Below, in pieces: positions 1 to 7,953 of a stretch of 25,959 nucleotides of DNA. The position numbers and the translations under genes are program-made. The notes beneath the pieces are model-generated. The model had not been told where the DNA came from. It worked only from the letters and a program-made list of their open reading frames with translations, and searched no databases. Every line of letters begins with the position of its first letter. Within the stretch, counting starts at the first letter, position 1. The stretch is from Malacoplasma sp. Its GTDB lineage: Bacteria; Bacillota_I; Bacilli_A; Mycoplasmatales; Mycoplasmoidaceae. The stretch is from positions 1 to 25,959 of the forward strand of contig JARHZT010000016.1 of NCBI GenBank assembly GCA_029258015.1, in the 5' to 3' direction.

Positions 1-111
1 AAGTTTCATCAGACCTATAACAATGAACAAACATTACAAAAAAATAAATAATTACTTATATTTTTTATAAAAATTATTAAATAACATCAAAAAAATAGAA
101 GAATAATTCCC
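1..111. other. AT-rich edge with no gene
   Basis: I see no open frame, RNA or clear terminator in these bases, which lie downstream of the azoreductase gene. There are short A and T runs only. Confidence 0.6.
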
Positions 112-753
112 CTATTTTTTTAATACATCTCATCATTCTTTTGATTCTAATTTAGCAAACTCAATAGCACTTGATTTAATTACTGCATCAAATTCATCGA
201 TTCTTTGCGAAGGAGTTTTGCTAGCATTTTCTGGAATTTTTGTTCCATCAACTATAATTGGATTAACAACTTTAGCACCCATAAATTCAAAAGTACCTTT
301 TAAGTTTTCTGTATGATTACCTCATGGGTATCAACCTAATGGAGCACCTTGAGATGTAAGTATTTGAACATTTAGATGTGGTAATAATCCAATTGCTTCA
401 CCTTTTTTAGAGTATTTATAACTAAATGTTTTATTAGCTACAAGAACATGGTCTAAATAATTTTTTGCTGTTGCACAAACATTGAAGTTTGTCATAGGAC
501 ATGCAAATATAACTTTATTTACATTTTTTAATTGATTAATGTAAAAATCAGAATCTTGTTCATTAAAAAAAGTTTTCATATTACTTCTATTTAATGTGAT
601 TTGTGCCATTGGAACATCATTTAAATCTAACTCAATTATTTGATCATTTGTGTTTTGTTCTTTATAGTGTTTTACAAATCTATCCACTAATTCATTTGAA
701 TAAGAAATATTTTTTTCTACCATAGATGCTTTTATAACTAAAACTTTACTCAT
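112..753 (-). CDS. acpD: FMN-dependent NADH-azoreductase (AcpD/AzoR family)
   Basis: The 213-residue protein has the flavodoxin-like fold signature of the AcpD family. It opens with MSKVLVIKAS, a phosphate-binding N-terminal strand. It then has ACPMTNFNVCATAKNYLD, matching the family's P-x-x-N-F loop, and a TFSYKY segment. A SQGAPLGWYPWG stretch follows. The family reduces azo compounds and quinones with NADH and FMN in the cytoplasm, but the physiological substrate is generally unclear. Four of its Trp residues are TGA codons, including a TGA pair near the C-terminus (EWWDVLKK), so the standard code truncates it at 331. The start has a good ribosome binding site (AAAGGA, about 7 bases upstream). 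It lies 53 bases downstream of the Abi-like gene on the same strand and may share its transcript, although the AT-rich gap could also hold a promoter. Confidence 0.9.
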
Positions 754-806
754 ATTTAATCCTTTATATTAATGTATATCTTATATATTATTGTATTTAT
801 CTATAA

Positions 807-1634
807 TTAGATTTGAAAAATTTCTTTTTCATATTTTAAAAAAATTAGTTTCATTATTTTTTTATACTCTTTTTTATTATTCATTCATGCATAAAAATCT
901 CTAAAATTTCTTTTTACATCTTTTATAAAAATTTTTGATTTTTTATTTTTATCAATTCTAGCTAAAAATGTCTTAACTACATAAATAGCACCTGAAGCAT
1001 TTGTAGATATTATATCTATTTCATCTTTTTTTATTGGAAAATCAAAATATTTTTTCTTTAATGAAAACCTTTTATTATTTTTATCATCTCTTATTTTGAT
1101 AATTGTCTTATTATGAGCTACAGCATTTCTTAAAATATTAAAATATTTAATAATGTTAATAAACACTGATAAATCCATATCTAAATTGTGTGCTATTCTA
1201 GATTTTATACATGGATGGAAAAATATTAAAAGATTCACAAATTGACCAAACGTTAATGAAAAAACAACTTCATCAATTGTTTTTTCTCACATATCTTTAT
1301 ATTCTTCAAAAATCTTAAGTGGATTTTTACTATTATCTAAATCTGTATAATTATTAAGATTTAAAAGTTGATCTGAATTTGATGTTTTGAACTTTTCTTT
1401 ATAATAATAAATAAAGTATGATTTTAATTCTCTTTCTATTTTTAACACTCATGGAAATATGGTGTTTTTCAAATTTATGTCTAGTCAATATAAACATATT
1501 TTTATATCAAAAGAGTTCTCGACATCCTGATAAAAAATTCAATTTAAATCATTTTCTATTCTTCATAGATTATGCTTTAAATTGATTTCTTCTTTATTAT
1601 AATTTTGTTTTTTTCTAAAAATATTAACTATCAT
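807..1634 (-). CDS. Abi_2-family (AbiD/AbiF-like) HEPN-domain protein
   Basis: This 275-residue protein is complete only with TGA read as Trp. The N-terminal half carries WVLKIERELKSYFIYYYKEK, like the conserved helix of the Abi_2 family. The middle has LTFGQFVNLL. The C-terminal half has ILRNAVAHN with Arg169 and His174, the R-x4-H signature of HEPN ribonuclease-type domains. Members of this family include abortive-infection proteins of lactococcal AbiD/AbiF type, and many HEPN proteins cut RNA; activity here is inferred. The start at 1634 is the first ATG in frame (MIVNIFRKKQ) and has no clear Shine-Dalgarno sequence. It sits about 16 bases past the T-run of a terminator-like hairpin, which is odd for an expressed gene. 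No partner antitoxin gene is visible beside it. It precedes acpD on the same strand. Confidence 0.8.
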
Positions 1635-1649
1635 AACTCAAAACAAACC

Positions 1650-1690
1650 AAAAAAAACCCCCGACTTTATTTTTCAATAAAAATTCGGGA
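1650..1690 (-). terminator. Intrinsic terminator or attenuator before the Abi-like gene
   Basis: On the minus strand CCCGA pairs with TCGGG, and an inner TTTATT pairs with AATAAA around a GAAA loop, followed directly by eight T. The U-run ends about 16 bases before the Abi ATG. It can serve as the second terminator of rplJ-rplL, as an attenuator in the Abi leader, or both. Confidence 0.75.
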
Positions 1691-1703
1691 ACTACACTTA
1701 TAT

Positions 1704-1732
1704 AATATAACAATTTCACATAGTTGTGTTAA
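1704..1732 (-). promoter_or_regulatory. Candidate promoter for the Abi-like gene
   Basis: Minus-strand TTAACA (1727-1732) is followed after 17 bases by TATATT (1704-1709). Transcription would begin near 1697, only about 8 bases before the 1650-1690 hairpin. The region is very AT-rich, so a chance match is possible. Confidence 0.35.
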
Positions 1733-1750
1733 TTATTGGTTTTCAACAAA

Positions 1751-1775
1751 TAAAAAAGATATCTATAAAGATACC
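1751..1775 (-). terminator. Terminator of the rplJ-rplL operon
   Basis: On the minus strand GGTATC pairs with GATATC (one G-U pair) around a six-base loop, followed by a run of T. It begins about 10 bases after the rplL stop codon. Confidence 0.7.
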
Positions 1776-1785
1776 TTATTTTGAA

Positions 1786-2154
1786 CTATTTAAATTCTAC
1801 AGTTGCACCAGCTGCTGCAAATTGTTTTTTCATTTCTTCAGCATCCGCCACTTTAACACCTTCTTTAATTTTAGAAGGAGCTGCATCAACTAGACCTTTA
1901 GCTTCCATTAATCCTAATCCAGTAATTTCTCTAACTATTTTAATAACAGCTACTTTGTTACCACCAGCAGCAGTTAACATAACAGTTACTTCAGATGGAG
2001 CAGCATTAGCATTGCTATCAGCTGCAGCTACAGCTACAGGAGCAGCCGCTGAAACACCAAATTCAGTTTCGATAGCTTCGATTAAATCCTTAATTTCTAA
2101 CATTGACATTTCTTTTAATGAATCAATAATATCTTTTGCGCTTAATTTTGCCAT
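1786..2154 (-). CDS. rplL: 50S ribosomal protein L7/L12
   Basis: The 122-residue protein is the stalk protein L7/L12, which binds L10 as dimers and recruits translation GTPases. The N-terminal dimerisation domain (MAKLSAKDIIDSLKEMSM) is followed by an Ala-rich hinge (AAAPVAVAAADSNANAA). The C-terminal globular domain carries the diagnostic KVAVIKIVREITGLGLMEAK and ends in AAGATVEFK. Length is normal for the family. The start has a strong AGGAG ribosome binding site. It follows rplJ by 31 bases and is followed by two terminator-like hairpins. A long plus-strand open frame across it is antisense shadow caused by the Ala-rich codons. Confidence 0.98.
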   Translation of the reverse strand: MAKLSAKDIIDSLKEMSMLEIKDLIEAIETEFGVSAAAPVAVAAADSNANAAPSEVTVMLTAAGGNKVAVIKIVREITGLGLMEAKGLVDAAPSKIKEGVKVADAEEMKKQFAAAGATVEFK

Positions 2155-2185
2155 AATATTTCTCCTAAATATTTATTAATAATTA

Positions 2186-2716
2186 TTATTGTGTTTGCGT
2201 TTCTTGAGTAACTGCCGCCGCAGGTTGTTCAGTACCTTTTTTCTCTTCCACTGCTTTTAAAGCATATAAAACTCCTCTAATTGGTGCAGTAAGACAAGAA
2301 AGGAACATTGAGTAAAGTCCATCTCTTCCTGGTAATGCAGCAATTGATTTAGTTTTTGCTTCATCAAGGAATTTATTCTCAAGATAAGAACCTTTGATTT
2401 TTAAGAAATCATGATCTTTTAAAAGATTATAAATTTCTTTAAGTGGAGCCATTTCATCTTCGTTCCCTCATGCGATAGCATTAGGTCCAACTAAATCTCC
2501 AAAATCTTTAATATTAGCTTTATCTAAAGCTCTTTGTAAAATGTTGTTTTTTAAAACCATAACATTTGATTGAGTTTTAAATAATGTTTTTCTTAATGTA
2601 GTCATTTCTTTTGCATCAAGACCTGAATATTCAAATATTATAAATGACTTTGCTGATTTAATTTTTTCAGAAATCTCACTACTAAAATTATCTTTGTATT
2701 GTATAATTTTTTTCAT
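2186..2716 (-). CDS. rplJ: 50S ribosomal protein L10
   Basis: The 176-residue protein is ribosomal protein L10, which anchors the L7/L12 dimers to 23S rRNA and represses its own operon. The N-terminal rRNA-binding domain contains FIIFEYSGLDAKEMTTLRK and VMVLKNNILQRAL. The C-terminal helix that binds L7/L12 ends in a Gln/Thr tail. One TGA codon (residue 83, in GPNAIAWGNED) encodes Trp. The start is preceded by TAAGGA. The upstream leader at 2749-2910 carries an L10-binding structure and an attenuator, so transcription is expected to be feedback-controlled by L10. Confidence 0.97.
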
Positions 2717-2748
2717 TTTAATTCCTTACATAAATATATGTAATATAC

Positions 2749-2782
2749 AAAAAGGTTTTCTACTTTTACATAGAAAACCTTT
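2749..2782 (-). terminator. Attenuator hairpin between the L10 leader and rplJ
   Basis: A perfect 12-base stem (arms 2751-2762 and 2771-2782, eight-base loop) is followed on the minus strand by five T. It lies 32 bases before the rplJ start, so it would stop transcription ahead of the gene. Its 5' arm (AAAGGTTTTCTA) can instead pair with the L10-leader loop at 2839-2848. Confidence 0.75.
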
Positions 2783-2793
2783 AATATACATAA

Positions 2794-2906
2794 CAAAAAA
2801 ATACTAATTTATATGTTTGTATACCTCGGTAACAAATTAAGGTTTTCCAGTTACTGTCTTTAGTATATTACCTTTTGATATTAACATATATATTAGTATT
2901 TTTTAT
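2794..2906 (-). promoter_or_regulatory. L10 (rplJ-rplL) ribosomal protein leader
   Basis: On the minus strand the leader has a long basal stem. AAAAAATACTAAT (around 2890-2905) pairs with ATTAGTATTTTTT (around 2794-2808). Inside are the conserved core AAAGACAGTAAC and GTTACCGAGG, with GTAAC and GTTAC forming a stem. This matches the L10 leader known from Firmicutes, where L10 with L12 binds to control the operon. The apical loop carries GGAAAACCTT (2839-2848), complementary to the attenuator arm downstream. Confidence 0.85.
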
Positions 2907-2923
2907 TTAATTTTATTTATAAA

Positions 2924-3853
2924 TTATTGTTTAATTGGTAAAATATTGCCTAATTGCATTCATGAAAAATGAGTTCTACTAGAAGTAATATTTGGTATAT
3001 TACCACGCAAATTATAAATGATTTGTGCAGAAGTAGTTTTTAATGTTTCCACATCATTTCCAATTGTTAAATAATTAGAAGTTAATGCTAAATTGTATTT
3101 ATCATTAGTTTTAATTAAAGCAATAAATATTGAATTATTTTTAAAATTTAAATGATTTACATTTTTTCCTATTTCTTTTAAGAATTCATTAATGTCATTA
3201 AAAACTTTTTTATCAAAAAAGTATGTTGACTTGTTACTTAAATCAATTGTTATTGTTATAAAATCATTAGCTAATGGTTCCCCATAATAAAGTTTACTTT
3301 GATCAAGTGGTGAATTATGAACTAAATATTTTTTATTTTCATTTGCAAACTTAATATTAAAAATAATTTGATTGTCATTTGCTGTTATTTCACTAACACC
3401 TAAAACATTTTCTTCTCTTAAAACATCATTAAAAACATTTTCAGTTGCATTTGGTCTGTTACTTCCAAACACATCCAATGGAACAACTCTATTTATTTTT
3501 TCTTTAGAATCTTTTATATCACCATACATTAAGAATTTTTGTTTAATTAGATTTATACCTAATGTTTTAGCAAAACCTAAATCTTCTTTTATTAGAGCAT
3601 CATATTCTTTAACTTTTTCTATTAATGTTAAATTTGAATTATTTACTTTATCACTAATTTTCTTCAATAATTCTTTTTCGATTTTTTCACTATTTGGAAC
3701 TTCAGGAACTTGTGGTACTTCTGGACCTTCTGGTTTAGTTTCCCCAGAATTATTAGATGTAGAACCACAAGAAGCCACCAATATAGGCACTCCAATTGTC
3801 GCAACTAAAATAGTTGACAAAGGTAGTAACTTTTTTAAGAATTTTACTTTCAT
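2924..3853 (-). CDS. Mollicute surface lipoprotein
   Basis: The 309-residue protein starts with a lipoprotein signal peptide: MKVKFLKK, a hydrophobic core, then the lipobox VASC with Cys29 as the predicted lipidated residue. A Ser/Asn/Pro linker follows, with the short repeat PEGPEVPQVPEVP, then a Lys-rich region and a beta-rich C-terminal half. The protein would face outward, attached to the membrane. I recognise no catalytic domain. The signal peptide resembles the P35-type lipoproteins of Mycoplasma penetrans, but that is an impression, not a match. I chose the ATG at 3853 over an in-frame GTG at 3862 because AGTAGG lies 8 bases before the ATG. One TGA near the C-terminus (residue 301) is Trp, extending the protein to WMQLGNILPIKQ. 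Confidence 0.8.
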
Positions 3854-3892
3854 AATAAACACCTACTTTCTTCTTATACCTTCATAATAAAT

Positions 3893-3953
3893 AAAAAAAT
3901 GAATTTTTGATTAAAAAAATTATTTTTTTCAAAACTATTAAATTCATTTTTTT
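3893..3953 (-). terminator. Bidirectional-looking terminator after the amidohydrolase
   Basis: A perfect 14-base inverted repeat (3893-3906 and 3940-3953, AAAAAAATGAATTT and its complement) encloses a second A/T inverted repeat. It sits just past the amidohydrolase stop and before the lipoprotein start. Confidence 0.55.
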
Positions 3954-3958
3954 ATTTA

Positions 3959-5137
3959 TTAGGTAAGTTCTTTTTCTAAAAGACTAATTAAAAAAGCAAC
4001 GCCATAAGGAATTATTTCATCATTGAAATCATAATGATTATTATGAAGATCAGCACTATCTCCATTATTAATAAAAACTAAACATCCTGGTATTCTATCT
4101 AAAAAATATCCATAGTCTTCACTAGCTAATAATTGTGGTGAACTAAACACTTTATTTTTACCAAATACTTCAATAGCTGTTTGTCTTGCAAATTCATTTA
4201 CTTCTAAATTATTAATTGTAAATGATGCTGTACCTTCTATATTTTTTTGTACTAAGCAATTATACATTTCACATGTTTTTAAAACTATATCATCTACTCT
4301 TTTTAAAACAAGATCTCTAGTGTTAATATCAAGACTTCTAATAGAAACTTTTATAGAAGCATATTCTGGAATAGCATTGGCTGCATGACCTGCATTGAAA
4401 GCACCAACAGTAACAACGGATTTATCAAAAGGTGATAAATTTCTAGATACAATGCTTTGTAGATTCATTACTATACTAGATCCTGCAACTATTGGATCAA
4501 TCCCATTTTGAGGTGATGAACCATGAGTACTTTTACCTATTATTTTGTATTCAAACATATCATTAGCAGCCATTATGGGATCTGCTTTATTATAGAAATG
4601 TAAATCACCAGCACTACCACATTTTAATTGTTTGTATGGAACATTATGAAGTGCATATATTCTATCTGGATTTATTTTATCTAATAAACCATCTTCAATC
4701 ATTTTCATTGCACCCATTGAGTTTTCTTCACCTGGTTGAAAAATCACATAAAAAGCTCCATTAAAAACTTTAGTTTCTGCAAAATACTGACACACAGCTA
4801 ATGCCATTGTTAAATGTCCATCATGGCCACATGCATGCATATTTTCATTTAATGATTTATAAACCAGATTTTGATTTTCTTCTTTAATTGGTAAACCATC
4901 AAGTTCTGCTCTAATCGCTATTTTTCTATTACCATTACCATTTCTTAAAATACCTATAATTCCAGTATTAGAGCATTCAATTACTTCATAATTTCATTTA
5001 ATAAGTAGTTCTTTAATTTTTTGTGATGTATTAAATTCGTTCATTGATAATTCAGGATGTTGATGAAAATATTGTCTTATTCTTTTTCATTCGCTTCTAT
5101 TCTTTTTAATGTAATCAATAATATTCTTTTTTATCAT
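3959..5137 (-). CDS. M20D-family amidohydrolase / peptidase
   Basis: The 392-residue protein belongs to the M20D metallopeptidases (hippurate hydrolase, N-acyl-amino-acid and IAA-amino-acid amidohydrolases). These are cytoplasmic di-metal enzymes that release amino acids from N-acyl conjugates or dipeptides. It has FHQHPELSMNE early, then AIRAELDGLPI (around 74-84) and HACGHDGH with Cys103, His105 and His108. QPGEEN follows with Glu137 and Glu138, then YALHN with His164. The central dimerisation domain includes STHGSSPQNGIDPI. The C-terminal His-rich segment DLHNNHYDF probably supplies the last ligand. The true start is at 5137, with AAAGG upstream; the in-frame ATG inside the metal motif is not a start. 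TGA codons encode several Trp. The substrate cannot be told from the sequence. A strong hairpin lies 70 bases upstream. Confidence 0.93.
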
Positions 5138-5204
5138 TTAAATACCTTTTTAAAACATAATTTAATTATAAATATTGATAATAAATTTTATTAATAATAA
5201 ATAA

Positions 5205-5240
5205 AAAAAGAAGCTATTTCCTAAGTAGCTTCTTTTTTTA
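5205..5240 (-). terminator. Terminator/attenuator hairpin upstream of the amidohydrolase
   Basis: GAAGCTA (5210-5216) and TAGCTTC (5226-5232) form a 7-base stem extended by flanking A and T runs, so it reads as a terminator on either strand. No plus-strand gene lies upstream. On the minus strand it would terminate transcripts coming from 5240-5865 before the amidohydrolase. Confidence 0.75.
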
Positions 5241-5865
5241 AATCCCTTATATATCTCTTTTTGTATGCATTCCTTTTATGCATTAACTTTGTTTAATTAA
5301 AAACATCCTTTTGAACATTCGTCTACAACGTTCATTAATTTTTTATTCGTCTTCGGTTAAATTACTAGCTTTTGAAAAGATTCCATTTTAAATAAAAGTC
5401 TAAATAATTTAATATCCTATTTGTAAAATTGTAATAATTATCCTTTTAACTTATTACAAATATTTTTGTCTTTGTATATGTAAGAATCTATCAATCATAA
5501 ATATAGATAATATATTTATTGATAATTCTTTTATTTGATAAATATATCAATTAAAACACTTAATGTGTTGTTTAAAATAAAATTTGTTTTGTCTTATCTA
5601 TCTATATATTAATATTTGTCTAATTATCTATAATTATGTCAATTTATGTATCTACTAGTCCTAAAAAAATTTTTTTAGTAATAAAAACATGAATAATGCG
5701 AACATTTTTCTTTTTATTCATTACATATCCCTCATTTTCTAATTTAGAAAATAAAAAAATAACCAGATTTTAAATAAATAAGGTTAACAACTATAAAATA
5801 GTTTCTTTTAAATTTTCATATTTTTATTGTATAATGATTATTTATAATTTACAAATTTTTTATAA
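5241..5865. other. Long non-coding stretch, possible leader or small RNA
   Basis: No long frame exists on either strand, even with TGA as Trp. The part nearest the amidohydrolase (5241-5395) is less AT-rich than the rest and has several minus-strand hairpins. One pairs TGAACGTT with AATGTTCA (5311-5333); another pairs ATGCAT with ATGCAT (5265-5283). AGACGAAT occurs twice, about 28 bases apart. Further away are an 18-base palindrome at 5661-5678 and a TTTTCTAA/TTAGAAAA inverted repeat near 5745-5762. The part around 5400-5640 is very AT-rich with many stops. I match it to no known riboswitch, T-box, RNase P RNA, tmRNA or SRP RNA. Confidence 0.45.
5644..5721 (-). CDS. Possible small peptide of 25 residues
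   Basis: A frame on the minus strand reads MNKKKNVRIIHVFITKKIF and continues to LGLVDT. A GAGGGA sequence lies about 6 bases before the ATG, better than many start sites in this window. The peptide is basic at the start and hydrophobic later. No family is recognised, and such short frames arise easily by chance. Confidence 0.2.
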   Translation of the reverse strand: MNKKKNVRIIHVFITKKIFLGLVDT

Positions 5866-6723
5866 TTAATTTAAAGAATCTAAGAATTTTAAATAATCTT
5901 GATATCTTTGATTATCTATTTTATTTTCATCAACCATTTTTTTTATTTGACAGTCTTTTTCATTTTTGTGCAAACAATCTTTAAACTTACAATAAACTGC
6001 ATTTGATCTAAAGTCGTGATAAGAACAAGCTAATTCTAATTTTGACATATTTAAGTCTAATGAACTAAATCCTGGAGTATCTATTAAATAGCCTTCATTA
6101 AATGGAATAATAATAGAGCTTGTAGTTGTATGCTTTCCTCTATTTAATGCATTAGATATTTCTTGTGTTCTAAGATTTATTTCTGGTATTAAATAGTTTA
6201 TGAATGTAGATTTACCAACACCAGATTGCCCAGCAAAACAAATCATATTATCTTTAAATAATTGTTTTATTTCATCAATTTTTTCTTCTTTTTCCAAATT
6301 AGAAAAAACTATATATCCATCATTTTTATAAGAATTAATTATGATATTTATTTCCTTTTTTTCATCATCACTTAATAAATCCATTTTGGAAAAATAAATA
6401 ATTACATTTTTAATATTTCTTGATTCATAAAATGCTAAAAACTTATTTAATAAAAAAGAATTGTAATCTGGTTCTTTTACAGAATAAACCAAGAATATGT
6501 AATCAACATTAGCAGCCCTTGGTCTTATTAATCAATTTTTTCTTTCTAATATTTTCTCTATTATATATTCTGAATCATGTTTAGTATATTCAACCATATC
6601 ACCAACTAATATAGTGTTTGTGCTTTTAGTTTTTTTTCTTATAAAACTTTTCACTTGTTCTTTTGTATCGCAATCTTGAATCAAAAAACTTTGTGCTACT
6701 TTAAAAATTACTCTACCTATCAT
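5866..6723 (-). CDS. rsgA: Small ribosomal subunit biogenesis GTPase RsgA
   Basis: The 285-residue protein is a circularly permuted GTPase that acts late in 30S assembly. An OB-fold domain (about 1-65, with LVGDMVEY) comes first. The GTPase motifs follow in permuted order: SKMD (112-115, G4), GQSGVGKS (165-172, G1), T198-T200 region (G2), DTPG (215-218, G3). A C-terminal zinc finger has Cys245, Cys250, His252 and Cys258. The order and spacing are typical of RsgA. A TGA codon at residue 64 (KNWLIRPRAANVD) is Trp. The gene starts 12 bases after the prkC stop, the kinase-GTPase order common in Firmicutes and mollicutes, so the two are probably co-transcribed. Confidence 0.96.
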
Positions 6724-6735
6724 TGTTTAATCCAT

Positions 6736-7863
6736 CTAAAAAAATATAAGTGTTGTTGTTAGCAATATTGCAAATAAAAACGCAAAAGATATTATGAATC
6801 ATAAAATAGGCTTTGCTTTTAAATCTGATAAAATACCATCTTTGGGTTGTATTTGAAACAACTCAATAGACTGATAATTTCTCTTATTTAGCGGAACCAA
6901 TAATTTAGATTCCTCTCTTTTATTTAAGATAACATTCTCTACTTTTCTTATATCATCTAAAATCTCAAAACAATTATTGTATCTGAATTTTTTATCTGAG
7001 TCTTTTGATGCTGTTAATCTCAAAAAGATGTTTTCTATATCATTAACAAATTTAGAATTTATTTTCTTCATTGGTGTGATATCAAAATTACTAAAATAAG
7101 TAATAATTTGTGGATCAGTTTCATCATATATTTCAAATGGTTTGTAACCTACAAGCATTTCATAAAAAATAATTCCTAAAGCATGAAAATCTAATTGTGT
7201 TGATATCTTTTTTCTAAGTGTTTTAGATAACACATCCGGAGATATATATGGAATAGTACCAAAAACATTTGTTTCATTAGAAAGTACATTATAATTATTT
7301 CCATCTATATTTTGCACAACAGATGCAACACCAAAGTCAGAAATTTTAACATCTAATAAATCTTTTGAAAGTAAAATATTTTCTGGTTTTAAATCACGGT
7401 GAATTATAGTTCTTTCTCTATTGTGCATGTAATTTACACCTAATATAATTTTTTTAAAAATCGATAATGCCTCAACTATTGATAAGCTTCCTCTGTTTTT
7501 TATTAATTTTGTTAAAGAAGGACCATTAACATATTCCATTGAAAAAATTATTTTATCTTTTTGTGCTGATGTTGGAAAATATAATTCCAAACTTACAATA
7601 TATGGATTATCCATTAATCTTCCAATAGTAACTCTTTCATCTAGTATCTTTGTTCAGTCACTATCTGTCGTATCTGGAGTTCTATAAATTACTTTAAGTG
7701 CAACATATTTAAATTTTTCAGTTGGTTCACTATCAGAATAATTAATATTTTCTGCAAAATAAACAACTGAGTTCATTCCGCCTTCGCCTAATGTTTTAAT
7801 AATTTTATATTTATTTAAATATATTGAACCTATCTCTAAATTATCTTTGTATTTTTTTTCCAT
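6736..7863 (-). CDS. prkC: Membrane-anchored Ser/Thr protein kinase (PrkC/PknB-like)
   Basis: The 375-residue protein has a eukaryotic-type Ser/Thr kinase domain. The glycine loop is LGEGGMNSV (25-33), Lys57 lies in VALKV, the catalytic loop is IHRDLKPEN with Asp157, and the metal-binding DFG is at 176-178. GTIPYISPDVL stands where an APE motif is usual, so that motif is changed to SPD. A single hydrophobic segment (about 355-375) begins at a TGA-coded Trp and runs to the stop codon. The protein thus ends in the membrane, with no PASTA or other outer domain. I find no PP2C-type phosphatase gene next to it, unlike the usual stp-prkC pair. The ATG at 7863 has no obvious Shine-Dalgarno sequence. 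The opposite-strand nitroreductase starts 90 bases away, so the spacer must hold divergent promoters. Confidence 0.92.
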
Positions 7864-7953
7864 GTTAGATTTATTTTATTGTTAATTAATATTGATTAAA
7901 TTTTATAAAAATTTTTAAATAAAATATTAATAATTTGAAATAAAGGAATTCCA

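Noticed and set aside
1781..2179. Plus-strand open frame opposite rplL
   Set aside because: It is an antisense shadow of the Ala-rich L7/L12 codons and has no ribosome binding site or family features.
3372..3887. Plus-strand open frame opposite the lipoprotein
   Set aside because: It mirrors a real minus-strand gene with signal peptide and lipobox; the composition is a shadow.
5205..5400. T-box, TPP, preQ1 or SAM riboswitch before the amidohydrolase
   Set aside because: None of the conserved core sequences of these classes could be found on the minus strand.
5661..5678. 18-base palindrome as a terminator
   Set aside because: It is a perfect A/T palindrome with no loop, and nothing transcribed clearly ends there.
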